From positions 15,438,001 to 15,502,000 of the forward strand of contig OY992838.1 of NCBI GenBank assembly GCA_963921425.1: 64,000 nt of DNA. The letters run 5' to 3'. The notes beneath the pieces were generated by a model. It ran no database searches and was not told the DNA's origin. It saw only the letters and a list, made by a program, of their open reading frames with translations. The translations under genes and the position numbers were made by a program. Positions 20,974 through 33,672 of this stretch are shown in pieces. The DNA comes from Dryas octopetala. Lineage: Eukaryota; Streptophyta; Magnoliopsida; Rosales; Rosaceae. The stretch's first letter is position 1; each line of letters starts with the position of its first letter.

Positions 20974-21597
20974 GGAAAAAATTTACAAACAGCACACATA
21001 CTTTGATGACTGTTTCATTTCAGGACATTAATTTTGATTCGTGTTAATGAATGACACATACTTTTATTTTGTGTCAATTAAGGACCCTGTTTTATCTCAA
21101 CTTTGGCTCGACATTAGACCCATCAAAACTCTACCAAATTTAGCAAACTTATACTTGGTGTAAAGCTATGCATCTCCTCTTTACAACCATATAAACATCA
21201 CTTAAATCAGACATCTACAACTCCAGATAATTGGCCCAAAAGTAGGGTACCCGAAACTATCCAATCAGACCTCTGGAAAAAAAATTTGGAAAATCAAACA
21301 ATTTCGGGTACCCTACTTTAAGGCCGATTATTTGGAGTTGTAGAGATCCGATTTGGGTAATCTTTATATGGTTGTAAAGAGGAGATTCATATCTTTAAAC
21401 CCAGTATAAGTTTTTTGAATTTGGTGGAGTTTTGATGGGTCAAACGTCGAACCAAAGTTGAGATAAAAACTGAAAAAAAAATATAGTCCTTAATTAATAC
21501 AAAATGAAAGTATGTGTCCTTCATTAACACAAAACAAAATTAATGTCTTGAAATGAAACAACCATTAAAGTATGTATCATGTTTGTAAATTTTTCCC
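20974..21597. mobile_element. Mutator-type MITE with perfect 9-bp target duplication
   Basis: A 624-bp foldback of two arms of about 300 bp (20974-21275 and 21290-21597). The arms share GGAAAAAATTTACAAAC-type ends and, inside, the ctacaactccaaataatcgg-type wording. The 9-bp word tcgtccaaa flanks both sides exactly (20965-20973 and 21598-21606), the size produced by Mutator-family transposition. There is no coding capacity. Confidence 0.92.
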
Positions 21598-21606
21598 TCG
21601 TCCAAA

Positions 21607-21974
21607 TGCCGCGTGCAAGCGGTCAACAAAACACGGCTATAATGACAAACCCGTGACTTTGTCAAATTGAATATATATTGCAAGCAATTTGGTTATATTT
21701 AATTACCGAAAAGCAACTAATTAATACATATTTCTATTGCTGATGTACTTGTTTGATCTAATCTGTAATATTAATATTATAAATACACTAGACCAATTAG
21801 CTTGGTAGTTGGTTTAAGTTGTTTCTTTCCATTTTGTTGAAAGAGTTCGAAACTCCCTTCCCCAAATATATAAATAATTAAATCAGCCGGCTTGATGTGC
21901 ATATATAGGTGTACCTTGCCAAATAGGATCTGGTAATAGTCTCATGATATCCCTCTTACCACACTCGGTGAAGT
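21607..21974. other. Intergenic DNA
   Basis: Short AT-rich stretch between the Mutator-type MITE and the foldback. Nothing recognised. Confidence 0.5.
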
Positions 21975-22540
21975 ATGAAAGCAAATGATATTTTCATATA
22001 ATTACCAAATAATGAAGCAACGAATTTAGCATAATAAAATATCTACCCCTGTTTAATTTTATTAACAACAACTAGGTGCTAAAGAAAGGAATTGTATTTT
22101 GTACGTTCTCCATATATTGGTAAAACAATGCAAGTCAACCATCAATTTCAAAGTCTTCTTCCTTGTCTCCTATCAATGCCATCATACTTCCGTGCCAATT
22201 ACTTTGATCATCACCGAGTAATTTCCTGCGTGCTACATCAGACAAGGTATTGCATTATAATCCTTTTGCTTGTTGCACACGTACAGGATATTACTCAGTG
22301 ATTATCAAAGTCATTAAGTCATTGGCACGGAAGTATGATCGCATTGAAAGGTGACAAGGAAGAAGAGTTAGAAATCGATGCATGGTTGACTTGTATTGTT
22401 TAACCAGTACTGGCTGCCTTCCCAATGGGGGAAGAGAAACAATTCCTTGCTCTAGTACCTATTACAGATTGTGCTAGATATTTTCTTATGCTAAATTCGT
22501 TGCTTCATTATTTGGTTATAAGAATATCATTTGTTTTCAT
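21975..22540. repeat. 565-bp imperfect foldback, possible hairpin RNA locus
   Basis: Arms at 21975-22233 and about 22279-22540 are complementary with bulges. The best-matched parts are ccaaataatgaagcaacgaa with its inverse, atacttccgtgccaat with its inverse, and the tcttcttccttgtc segments. The loop is about 45 bp. No flanking target duplication was found. It could be a worn MITE, or a young inverted-duplication locus of the kind that yields siRNA or miRNA. A short frame at 22092-22301 is a by-product. Confidence 0.7.
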
Positions 22541-24164
22541 ATTTGACAGATTGTATGTTATTTATTCTCTTACTTAAGGAGGGATAATTTAAGTGTTTAA
22601 CCATTGAGTAGTGCTTCTATGAAACTTGGAAGACTGCATGTATATATAGTGAAGAGCTCTAAATCATTTTGAAGTATAATATATAATCTTCTTTCTCTAT
22701 CACGTTATAACTCTTGATCATTTCAATTCAAAATCTCATATACCCCTTATGTTTAGACTAGTGTAACTTTTCTATGTGCCGTTTAAGTTGTGCATGCAAG
22801 GTCTATTTTAGTTTTTTCCTTAGATGATCATGCCAGATCACGCCACCACACTTTATTTATTCAATCTCAAAATTATATTTTCTTTTAGTGCATTCTACTG
22901 CGAATCCAAGGACATCTTTGCTTTGTTATTTGTTGAGAGTACAAATGTGTATTTGTTGGGGTGTTGTGGTGTTTTGCTGAGGAAAGAGAAGTGAAGAGGA
23001 GAAGAAATTCTAATGTAAACATAGTAGATTGGGGAGAAGAGAGAGAGGACGGGGGGGAGAGGGAGGGAAGCTTTGGGGTTAACAAGAAAACATAGCGTTT
23101 GGTTATTGGGTTAAAAATTTTAAAAATAACACGTCTCATCTTATTTGGCCACATATATTTTGAGGACAAGAAGGTTCTCAATTTCTCATATTGCTCTTAA
23201 TTAATTTCTAAAGCTATTTGGTGAATATTTTTGGTTGGTGAATTTGTCATATTTTCACATGATTAATTGATTATTTTTTTCCATGAATTGATTATGGGTT
23301 TAAAATATACTGTCTATATATAGAAAAGTAACTCCCAAATAAATTTTAATGAAAGTTTAAACTAGAATTACCAAATTGTATAAAACGTGGCATTTTTTCA
23401 GTAAAAATCAAATAAACCACAATGATGACACATATGAATACATGATCACTAACTTACCTCATCTAGGATGGAGATGAACTCGAACGCCACAATCTGAGCT
23501 TGAAACATTGGAGCGCATCGATCACCCATGACTAAACTTGATAATCTTCACCAACTTAGACTAAACATAGACACACAAACTCTAACTTTTCTAATGTTTA
23601 CGAAGATAGGTTTGTCTTAGAAACTTGCCAATTAAATGTATTTACATTGCATTTGTGAGGTTGATTTGGAATTGTTTTATTAAATCACATGTGTTTTGAT
23701 TAAGGAATTGTGTGAAAATACATGATAAAACCTCAGGGATCTTACTGTAATATATGGAATCTTAGATAGAAGTTATATAAACGTACGATAGAATGTGTCT
23801 GTGTAAATTAATCTTTAAATGTTTTTATATTGATGCTAATACTTTTTTGAGGAATTTCAATGGACGAGATTATGTAAAAATGATTTAAAACCTTGAGGGA
23901 TGCCATTGTATTTTCCGAAACCTCAGAAGTTATGAAACGAGAATAAAACGACTTAAGGGTGTGCGCATAATTAACCCTTACAATCATCAAATTATCCAAG
24001 CAATTTAGAAAGATCAAGCAGATCGCTTTGTAATTAACCCTAAATAACTAGGTGCTGAAAACAATTGGTGAGGGCAAAATAGGAAAAAACCAGCCAATGG
24101 TAAAAATTCTCTACAATCCCTACTCAATTATTGATGCCGAAAGTGGTCAACAACGGCTACTATC
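22541..24164. other. Intergenic AT-rich DNA, no gene recognised
   Basis: Short frames at 22885-23181 and 23808-24017 have no recognisable domain and low-complexity composition. I see no repeat with definable ends here. Confidence 0.5.
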
Positions 24165-27100
24165 TAGGGGTCAGCAATGGGCCTGGCTGGGCTAGCCCGG
24201 CCCAAATTTTTTGGGTTCGGGCCAGGCTCGGGCTTGAATTATAGAAGCCCAATAAGGCTTTCGGGCCGGGCTTGGGCTTTAATACACAAGCCTAAGGCCC
24301 ACCCATCGGGCTTTGGCTTGCGGGCTTGGAGGGCCGGGCCGGGCTAGGCCCGAACGGGCGGGCCAAAATAGGCTCAAAGCCTATTTAGACACATATATAT
24401 CTTCAAAAAAAAAAAAAAAAAAGATTTTGGCTATGCTGTGATTTGAATATAAGACCTCACATAACAACCTACAACTCTCAACTAACTGAGCTGACTAGTT
24501 TATTTGTCAAGTTTGTGAATCATAATATATTTAATAACTCTTTCGTTTGTTTACTTCAATAAATTATTAATATGCTTATTAAGTTATTATATAATACTAT
24601 TACGTTAGTAATAGTGTAATACCATAAATAATAAACTTTTAAAATTATATACAACATTTCAACTATAATAAAACATAAATGTATATATGTTTTATTATAT
24701 ATTTTATTACATATTTTTATAAACAAACGATGCAATTGTGTTGTCAACGATCCGAACCGTTCAAATTTTAGTTCCTCACTCAAAGATAATTCGTGCAAAA
24801 AATTAGCTCAATTAGAGATGTAAAAGTGACATAATGGTGGTCGAATTAATGAACGATCGTGGTTTTTCTAATGATGATCGAATGGGTAGATGAATTTCGA
24901 TTTAGCCGATTTTTTGTACGGATGATCTTTGACTATGAACATTGAAAATGAACGGGTCAGATTGTTGAAATCACGTTGTGGTCTTCATAATTATGGAAAC
25001 AACAAGGTTTCAACGGGAAAGTTAGTAGAATTATACTCTTCAAGTGTATTTATATGTAGAAGCTCACATATCGATCGTGTTTTCAACGATCCGAACCGTT
25101 CAAGTTTTAGTTCCCCACTCATAGAGAATTCTTGCAAAAAATTAGCTTAATCGAAGATGCAAAAGTGACGTAACGGTGGTCGAATTAATGAACAATCGTG
25201 GTTTTTCTAATGATAATTGAATGGGTAGATAAATTCTGATTTAGCCGATTTTTTGTAAAGATGATCTTTGACTACGAAAATAAAAAATAAACGGTTCAGA
25301 TCGTTGAATTAATAAATTGACGATCGTGGTTTAATAACTTTAATTATAGTTGTATTATAAAAGTTGTATATACACATATACATTTATGTTTCATTATAGT
25401 TGTACTGTTGTGTATAATTTTAAAAGTTTATTACTTTATTATTTATGATATTACATAGTTTACACTATTACTATTTACTAACATTATAGTATTATATAAT
25501 AACTTAATAAGCATATTAATAATTTATTATAGTAAACAAACGAAAAACTTATTAAATATGTTATGATTCCCAAATTGGGCTTTGGGTCGGGGTTTGGGCC
25601 GGGCTTTGGGCGGGCTTAAACGGGCCGGGCTTCGGGCAGCCCATGGGTTTCAAGGGGATGGGCCAAGCCCAACCCAATTCTAAAATTGAAATTTTTCCTA
25701 AATCTTTTTTTTTTGTTTGGATTTATAGTCTAAAATCAAATTGTTGAAGGTTTGAGGATAATTTAAAGAGCCTCATTCATTCAACTCGATTAAAAAACTT
25801 AAATTATGAGATATTTTAATAGAAGGTTGGAGATGTGTTTTATGTCAATTTCCCCCAAATGAGAGAAAGGTTTAGGTAAGCTGGAGATAGGCCTCACCAA
25901 AAAGCCCAAGGCCTGAAGCCCACCCGAAGCCAGCCTGGCCCATTAGGCCCGAAGCCCGATTTGGCCCGATCCGGCCCGAAAGTCTCTTGGGTTGGGCTTG
26001 AGCCATCCCCTTGAAGTCCATGGGCCGCCCGAAGCCCGGCCCATTTAGGTCCGCCCAAACCCCGACCCAAACCCCGACCCAAAGCCCAATTTGGGAATCA
26101 TAACATATTTAATAGGTTTTTCGTTTGTTTACTCTAATAAATTATTAATATGCTTATTAAGTTATTATATAATACTATAATATTAGTAAATAGTAATAGT
26201 GTAAACTATGTAATACCATAAATAATAAAGTAATAAACTTTTAAAATTATATACAACATTACAAGTATGATAAAACATAAATGTATATGTGTATATACAA
26301 CTTTTATAATACAACTATAATTAAAGTTATTAAACCACGATCGTCAATTCATTAATTCAACGATCTGAACCGTTCATTTTCTATTTTCATAGTCAAAGAT
26401 CATCCTTACAAAAAATCGGCTAAATCAGAATTTATCTATCCATTCGATTATCATTAGAAAAACCACGATCGTTCATTAATTTGACCACTGTTACATCATT
26501 TTAACATCTCCGATTAAGCTAATTTTTTGCAAGAATTCTCTTTGAGTAAGGAACTAAAACTTGAACAGTTCGGATCGTTGAAAACACGATCGATATGTGA
26601 GCTTCTACATATAAATACACTTGAAGAGTATAATTATAATAACTTTCTCGTTGAAACCTTGTTGTTTCCATAATTATGAAGACCATAACGTGATTTCAAC
26701 AATCTGACCCGTTCATTTTCTATGTTCATAGTCAAGATCATCCGTACAAAAAATCGGCTAAATCGAAATTCATTTACCCATTCGATCATCATTAGAAAAA
26801 CTACGATCGTTCATTAATTCGACCACCATTATGTCATTTTCACATCTCCGATTGAGCTAATTTTTTACACAAATTATCTTTGAGTGAGGAACTAAAATTT
26901 GAACGGTTCGGATCGTTAACAACACAATTGCATCGTTTGTTTATAAAAATATATAATAAAACATATGTACATTTATGTTTTATTATAATGTTGTATATAA
27001 TTTTAAAAGTTTATTATTTATGGTATTACACTATTACTAACATAATAGTATTATATAATAACTTAATAAGCATATTAATAATTTATTTAAGTAAACAAAC

Positions 27101-27471
27101 GAAAGAGCTATTAAATATGTTATAATTCACAAACTTGACAAATAAACTAGTCATCTCAGTTGGTTGAGAGTTGAAGGTTGTTATGTGAGGTCTCATGTTC
27201 AAATCACAACATAGCCAAAATCCTATATTATTTTTTTTTTTAAGATATATATGTGTCTAAATAGACTTTGAGCCCATTTTGGGCCGCCCGTTCGGGCCTA
27301 GCCCGGCCCGGCCCTCCAAGCCCGCAAGCCAAAGCCCGATGGGCGGGCCTTGGGCTTGTGTATTAAAAGCCCAAGCCCAAGCCCGGCCCTGCCCGGCCCG
27401 AAAGCTCTATTGGGCCTTTATAATTTAAGCCGGAACCCGAAAAATTTGGGCCGGGCCATTGCCGACCCCTA
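24165..27471. mobile_element. 3.3-kb palindrome with hAT-like TAGGGGT termini
   Basis: The ends are TAGGGGTCAGCAATGGGCC and the inverse of TAGGGGTCGGCAATGGCCC. Two arms of about 1.5 kb (24165-25680 and about 25985-27471) are complementary throughout, around a loop of about 300 bp. Each arm contains a GC-rich end rich in gggcccggg-type words. Inside that lies an AT-rich unit (about 24530-25570 on the left), itself partly inverted, holding two direct copies of the cgatccgaaccgttcaa block. The TAGGGGT terminus is shared with the hAT-type elements at 3167 and 35445. No 8-bp target duplication is visible, so the family is a guess. There is no coding capacity. Confidence 0.85.
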
Positions 27472-27728
27472 GTTGGAGATGCTCTAAAAAGTTGGTTGAC
27501 AATTACAAATTTTCAGAAAGCAATATGAGTTTGACAGCACCAAAATGAATGCATAGCAATTGCGCATTTAGTTCACTTAAGTATCTATGTTTTTCCTTTC
27601 TCAATTCTCTTTCAACAAAAACAAGAAAACTACTTGTCTGTCTAATCATAGTTTACACTACATGGTATTAAAACTTTTCTTTCTCAGTTTTCATTTTTCA
27701 TCTACAAAGATAATTCGAGTAGCATAAT

Positions 27729-30700
27729 CTAAATGAGCTTCTTCTTTTGGAAAAATGTCTTCAAGTGCCATAACTGAAGTGTTGAAACTATGATGCAGAC
27801 ACCCAAGGACATCATACTAAACCACGCCACCCGGGCATTAGTTCTTTCGCTCACATCCCTCATCTCTGCTTCTCTGAGTACATGCAACACAGTACAAGGA
27901 ATGGATTACAACAGAAATAAAGTACAGGAATGTTGAATGCATTCCTATTAGATACGTAAATGTTACCTGCCCTTGAGATAGAGTAGATTCTCATGGATGG
28001 CCTCCACTGCTCCTTCAAGTTTCCGCAACTCTAGCTCAAGACCCTACGTGGCCAGTGTTAGGTCAATCAATCAGAAACAGAAAAACACTTGAGTCTCATG
28101 CATGCCTATGTTGGCTAATTCAGTATCCAAAACACTTGACTCTGTTATAATTTAGTCAAGTTGGTAATAGTTCCAAGTGAAGTTGCAAGAACTCGGCAGA
28201 GGCCCAAGCCATGTTGCATGATAAGTATAAGCATCTGTGTTGGCTATTTCAAAAACATGTATTCCTATAACATCAAAAACATGTTTATCACTTAGAATGT
28301 AGGACCTAAGCATCTAAGTTTACTCACGATTCCTATAAACTTAAGTCCAAAGATTGGACTTAGATGTCTAGGTTTATGCATTCTGTGATTAAACATGTAT
28401 TTGATGTTATATGAATACATATTTTTGGAATCGGATTCATGCACATGAGTTTTCTGTGAAAAATTGAGCGGCCAATTTTTCTGCATATATAGGTCAAACG
28501 ATCGAGCCCATAGCCCAATAGGTTGTCCATATTATCTTGAATTTTCTTTCAAATGTTTTCTTCTCTCATTCAAATGGTTTTTCACACAATTTCTTGGTAG
28601 TTCCTTCAAGACTGTTGCGTCAAGTTTTGGATAGTCGATTTCAATGTATTTTTGCACCCTTACTTCTAAACATATTTGGACTTTTAAAAGGTATATAAAC
28701 TTACTTCAGGGTCTTTTTCAGCTTTTATTTTCTTTAAGTTTTCATCTTGGGTTTGCTTCCTTTCATTAGGAGCAAACTGCTGAGTTAATTTTGAATGTAC
28801 ATGTTTAATTGATGTGCTATTAATTGGTTTAGCATTTCCTAAGGTCAAAGGTGTTATACAAAGTTCTGTGTTTATAAATTAATTTCCATTGTTTCTGCTA
28901 ATTTACAAATATTGCAACAGATATTTCCATAAATATGAACTACCAATATTTCCACCAATACTAACATTTTTATTCTTTCTGTAGGCTACCATATCCTTTG
29001 TTTTATTCTTTCATTGTGAGAGCATTAGAGCTTGTGCCTTGAAGATCAAGGACAATTTCATGAAGAAGCTTGCGCCAGTGAAGGTATCCAAGAAGACAAG
29101 CATGGAAGGTGAGAACACTTGAAGAAGCTGTAGAAAGATCAGAACAAGCATTGGTGAAAGATAAGAGCGAGTGTGCTATATAAGACCTATTGAACCTTAG
29201 GGGAGTCGATGTTAGAACTAACGTAGCTAGAAGTAGCTTAAAAGCCATAGGAAGGTTACAATTTTGGGTTGATCATGGATTTAAGCTATAGCAGAGATGA
29301 CATATAGCTTTTCACGAATAAGCACAATAAGGTGTATAAATAGAACTAGATCATTGTGCTTGTACAAGTGTCAAGTCTTGTATGGTTGTTATTCTTAGTA
29401 AATTTTTGCATTTTCTAGACTAGGTCTAGTAGTTTTCCCATTTGGATTGTCCATTTAAAAATTCCTTGTGCACGTTACTTTATTGCTAAGTGATTGACAG
29501 TGTGAAGCAAGCAATTTAAGTTTTAGGTGTATATGTTTCTAATATATATATAGGCTCAGATTGCTTAATTCAAGACTTTAAGTTGGATTTTGATTGATAT
29601 ATTATTAGGTTGATTTGGTTGTGTTTGCAGTGTTAATCATAAAGTTTTGAAAAGCCCATCACCCTTTCTAGGCTAGTTATAGAATTGTAAAATACCACAA
29701 ACAGTGAAGTTTCAAGCAGATATATGTGGACAGAGGAACAAAGAAATAAGCACAATTAAGGCTGATGATGCGAAACAAAATTTAAAAGTAGGGCATGCTG
29801 GAAACATTAGTTGCATGACAATGGTATAACAATAACTATATGAACACACCAACTAGCCCAGCTAATGGTCCCTAGCCTCTAGGTATATCTTTCCCTTAAG
29901 CAACCAACCGTACATGTATTGAGTCTATATACAATATTAACCTTTTAAATATGTACACGTGCATCAGCATTCATGTGAAAGTCAGTGTGTAATGTGAAAT
30001 TTATCCTTTCTTCCAACCTTCAACCTATCAACGAAATTACGCCAATTTCGATAGTTTTGGTAAAATTTCGGTGTATCAAGAAAAAAATCTATTAACTTCA
30101 GTCGATTTCTACCGATATTTGGGTAGAAATTTCAGTAATTGGAACAGAAATATCAACTGAAATTTTTCTTTATTATTTCTTGGTTTACCATCTCAAGTAC
30201 TTGTTCAAACTTTAAAGCTACAAAAGCAGCTTATATATTTCCACTTTTGGTGCTACAAGCATCTAGTCTTTATTATTTAAACATCAAAGCCTAATCATTT
30301 CAGTGCTAAAATAGGGTAGACTTTAATGTTTAAACAAATAAAGACTAAAGGCTTCTATCCCGAAAGTGGAAATATATCAGGTGAGATGCTGGGCTAGAAA
30401 GAAACAAATAATAGAGCAGCCGATATTTGTTCCAATTACCAAAATTTCAGTAGAAATTGACTGAAACAAGTACATCGAAATTTTACTGAAACTACCAAAA
30501 TTTTTAAAATTTTATGATATTTCAGTGACATGGTAGAAAGTTACACCTTTTCCCTTATTGAATGTTGATACCATGATTTGGCTGAAATTTCAGCAATTTC
30601 ACCGAAAATTTCATCCTTACTAGGTTCATAATATGTTTATAACAGTTAAATATAAAATGTTTATTACTTATTATGTTTTTAGTTCATTGTATTATGTCTT

Positions 30701-32938
30701 TATTTTGCACATTGCATTCAAGATTTAAAATGTGGCGGCAGCATGCTCGACGCCCATTGTTTTTACCTTCCATGTCATATTCCATCACAGATATACTATT
30801 TTATAAGTTTACATGGTTAATTGATGCATTATTGCTTGCTTTGAGGTTTTTTAAAGTTCCATTCAAAATTCCAATATTTTAAAGCAAACTTCCGTCATTT
30901 TTTATTTTCCACCAATATCGATATTTTTTACTGATATTTTCATAAATCTAGACCATCTACCTATATCAGTATATTTGTCATTGGTCGTAACTAATACATA
31001 CAACATTATCACAAAGAAAAACTTCTGATGTTAATAAAATGGTGTTCGCACTTCTGAGAACATGATCAGTAAAATGTACATTTACTCAATCTTACCAATA
31101 CTCATTTAAAAAAAAAATCAAATTATGGTTAAAACATAAAAAAGAATATGTCATGCCTCTTTCTCATCAAAACTTGGAAGTATACTGATTGGTTAAAGTA
31201 CTTATATAAGACTTCAACAAAGCGTATATTTGACTCAGGCACCACATCGACCCCCATTACTCAAAATTTAGAGTGAAGGCACCGCACTTAATAAGTCAAT
31301 ATAGTGGGCAGAAAGTGAATTTTCAGTTACATGTATCTACAGCTTTCAATTTAGAAATTCATTTCTATGACCATTTGAAGCACCAGATTTCAATAACCTT
31401 TGAAAACAATGCTCAGTTCACTCTTAATTTCCTTTATTGGGATAAATAAATGTCATCATTAAAAAATAAAAATAAAACAAAAAATGAATGAAAAAACATC
31501 ATATACATACGTGCATACATGCACACATGCATATACAGATATATCATATAAGCATATTGTATAGTTATCCCAGTGCTTACCTCAATCTTCTCTTTTCTTG
31601 CCACTGACTCCCAATCCTTAGCTGCAATTCCAGTTTTCCAGTCAAGGTTCACACTTATCCCACCACCACCAGGATTATTACCATCAACCCAGAAACATGC
31701 CAGGTAGTTTCCAGCCTCATGAGTTGTGAAGGCAAACTGACCATGTGTTGCATTCTCCCTGCTATGAAGATTGTTCCCATAAGGCGATGTCACCTAAAGA
31801 AGAACAAGAACTTCTATTAAAACAAGAAAGCTATACCAAATCTACGACGAAACATAATTATACAAGTTAAAAGGGTAGAGAACTTGTCAATGTAATTACT
31901 TTATCTTTCAAAAAAAAGAAGAAGCATAATTATACAAGTCAAACGGTAGAGAACCTGTCAATGTAATTAATTTCTCCTTAAAACTTCATTTGCTCATTAT
32001 CAATAAGTGAAATCTACAGCCCAACTAAGTTGATTACAGCAGGAACTTTGCCCACAAAGTCACTTAAATCCCTCCTCAAACATCAAGTAAATACAGGTTT
32101 GATGCCCCTATAGGACTTGACGTTCTAGCAATGATGTATCTTATTCAAGTTTACTAAACTTGGGATTCTAGAGAAAGACAATAAAGAAATGTAACATAAA
32201 AAATTTCGTTAGCTACACACAACACAAATCTGAACACCAATGAACCACAACCATTTAGCCTCTATCCCCAATATAGAAAAGAGAATCCCTTCGATTTACT
32301 AGCAACCACTAAGATGTCCAACGGTCTTATTGTTGATAAATTTAGTTATAGTTTGAGTAATTCCCAATGTGGCACTAACTCATAACCCAACTAAGGGTGT
32401 CTGAGTAAATTTAGTTGCAGATCTAAGCAACTGCACTGACAGTTGACACAACCTGTATTTTGTTCTAGAACCTAGAACAGCATCAAGTAGTACCCAAAAA
32501 CAACATCAAGTAGAACCCAAGATCCCCTGTTACATTTTAGATTGTTTTTTTCTTAATTAAGCATGGAAAGAATATCCAATCAACTAAATATTGGGGTTTT
32601 TTTTTTGTGGGTAATATACATATCTATATAATTGCGATCAAAATGGAAATCAAAAACCCATATAGCACAGTTTCTTAGAATTTGAAGGGGGGTAATGGGC
32701 AGGGATAAAAAAGGAAATTCGAGCAAACCTTGGCGGAGATGGTGGGGGCGAGTGAGTGATCGTCAGAAATGACGACGTAATCGGCCAAAACGACGACGTT
32801 GTTCTGGATTTCCTCGGAGACGCACTTGGTGCCAGAGGCCGGTAGGGTCAGCCAAATTGCTTGACCCGTCCGTAGCAGCAAGCATAGGGTTAAGAAGATG
32901 GACACCGCACTCGCACTCGCACTTGCACTCTTCATCAT
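27729..32938 (-). CDS. p24 family delta cargo receptor (emp24/gp25L/p24)
   Basis: Four exons on minus: 32938-32729, 31793-31581, 28043-27967 and 27873-27729, all with GT/AG borders and matching phase, giving 214 residues, the usual p24-delta length. The start is [10 protein letters not shown] signal peptide (about 1-27) is followed by a GOLD domain ([18 protein letters not shown] onward, through [10 protein letters not shown]), a coiled coil ([19 protein letters not shown]), a transmembrane segment near the C-terminus and the tail FFQKKKLI. The aromatic pair and dilysine are the COPI/COPII-binding signals of p24-delta proteins. Such proteins cycle between ER and Golgi and help select cargo, including GPI-anchored proteins and KDEL receptors. 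The gene looks intact. Intron 2 (about 3.5 kb) is swollen by repeats. Confidence 0.95.
29209..29472 (+). repeat. Possible copia-type LTR fragment in intron 2 of the p24 gene
   Basis: TGTTAGAACTAAC follows a purine-rich tract, and a TATA-like GTATAAATAG lies at about 29333. The right end near TTGTGCA is a guess, and no target duplication was found. If it is a fossil LTR, it is a remnant without interior. Confidence 0.3.
30040..30560. repeat. Imperfect inverted repeat in intron 2 of the p24 gene
   Basis: Arms of about 250 bp pair imperfectly. Matching pieces include gaaatttcagtaattggaac and its inverse, and tatatttccacttt and its inverse, near the centre. Many gaaatttc words occur. It looks like an old MITE. 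Similar gaaatttcg wording recurs at 46330-46400. Confidence 0.65.
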
Positions 32939-32954
32939 AGCTCCTTTCAATGAT

Positions 32955-32980
32955 TTACTCTCTCTCTCTCTCTCTCTCTC
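32955..32980. repeat. CT/GA microsatellite in the p24 gene leader
   Basis: A run of about 12 CT dinucleotides lies roughly 20 bp upstream of the start codon, on the transcribed strand a GA tract. Such tracts are common in plant 5' leaders and can influence expression; no specific role is shown here. Confidence 0.8.
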
Positions 32981-33239
32981 AGTCTGAAGTTGCTTGTTTG
33001 GTTTGGCCAAAAATAAAAAAGTTGCTTGTTTGCTCTTTAAGAAATTCTTTTTTTGAATTATTTTTTCAATTTGGTACTTGAACTTTAACATAGGGCTGGG
33101 AAAATTAACTGATTAACCGAAACCGACTGCAAAAATGACAAAAAAAAAAAAAAGGAAGTGGCAGTTCTTCTACCGAACCGACCACGCAATTCACGGCAAC
33201 GGTTTGGAAACCTCCAAACTGTCAATAAATCGACTCAAA

Positions 33240-33272
<33 letters not shown>

Positions 33273-33274
<2 letters not shown>

Positions 33275-33672
33275 AGAATGCTCTAAAAGTAACTAGTTAG
33301 TAAGTTAATACAAATCTAACTATCATGTTGGGCCCACCGCATAATGTAATCTTAAAATCCGAACCGTCTATTTTTTAGGTCCTACTTTAAAGATCATCCC
33401 TGTAAAAAATCTCTAAAATCGGAAATCATTTAGTCATTCGATTATAACAACAACTATTTATATGCTTTTATCGAAAACACTGATCGTCTATTTATTTGAT
33501 CTCAATTAGATGACTAAATGATTTCTGATTTAGTTGATTTTTTGTAATGATAATCTTTGAAGTATGACCTAAATAATTGACGGTTCGGATTATGAGATTG
33601 GTTATGTGGTGGTCTCAAAAGCATAGTTAGCTTCATATTAACTTGCTAACTAATTAGTTTTAGAGCACTCCT
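33273..33672. mobile_element. MITE in a TA microsatellite
   Basis: The termini are CAAGAATGCTCTAAAAGTAA and the inverse of AGGAGTGCTCTAAAACTAA. The element is flanked by TA repeats on both sides (33243-33272 and 33673-33682). The interior holds the gatcatccctgtaaaaaat and atcggaaatcatttagtcat module shared with other MITEs here, in both orientations. It lies inside the deleted hAT element. Confidence 0.8.

Noticed and set aside
24556-27125. Two similar 80-residue open frames on opposite strands.
   Set aside because: They are the two arms of the palindrome read in mirror image.
31853-31971. Possible insertion with long target duplication in intron 1 of the p24 gene.
   Set aside because: The repeated flanks are about 48 bp, too long for a target duplication; a simple 72-bp-period tandem duplication is enough.
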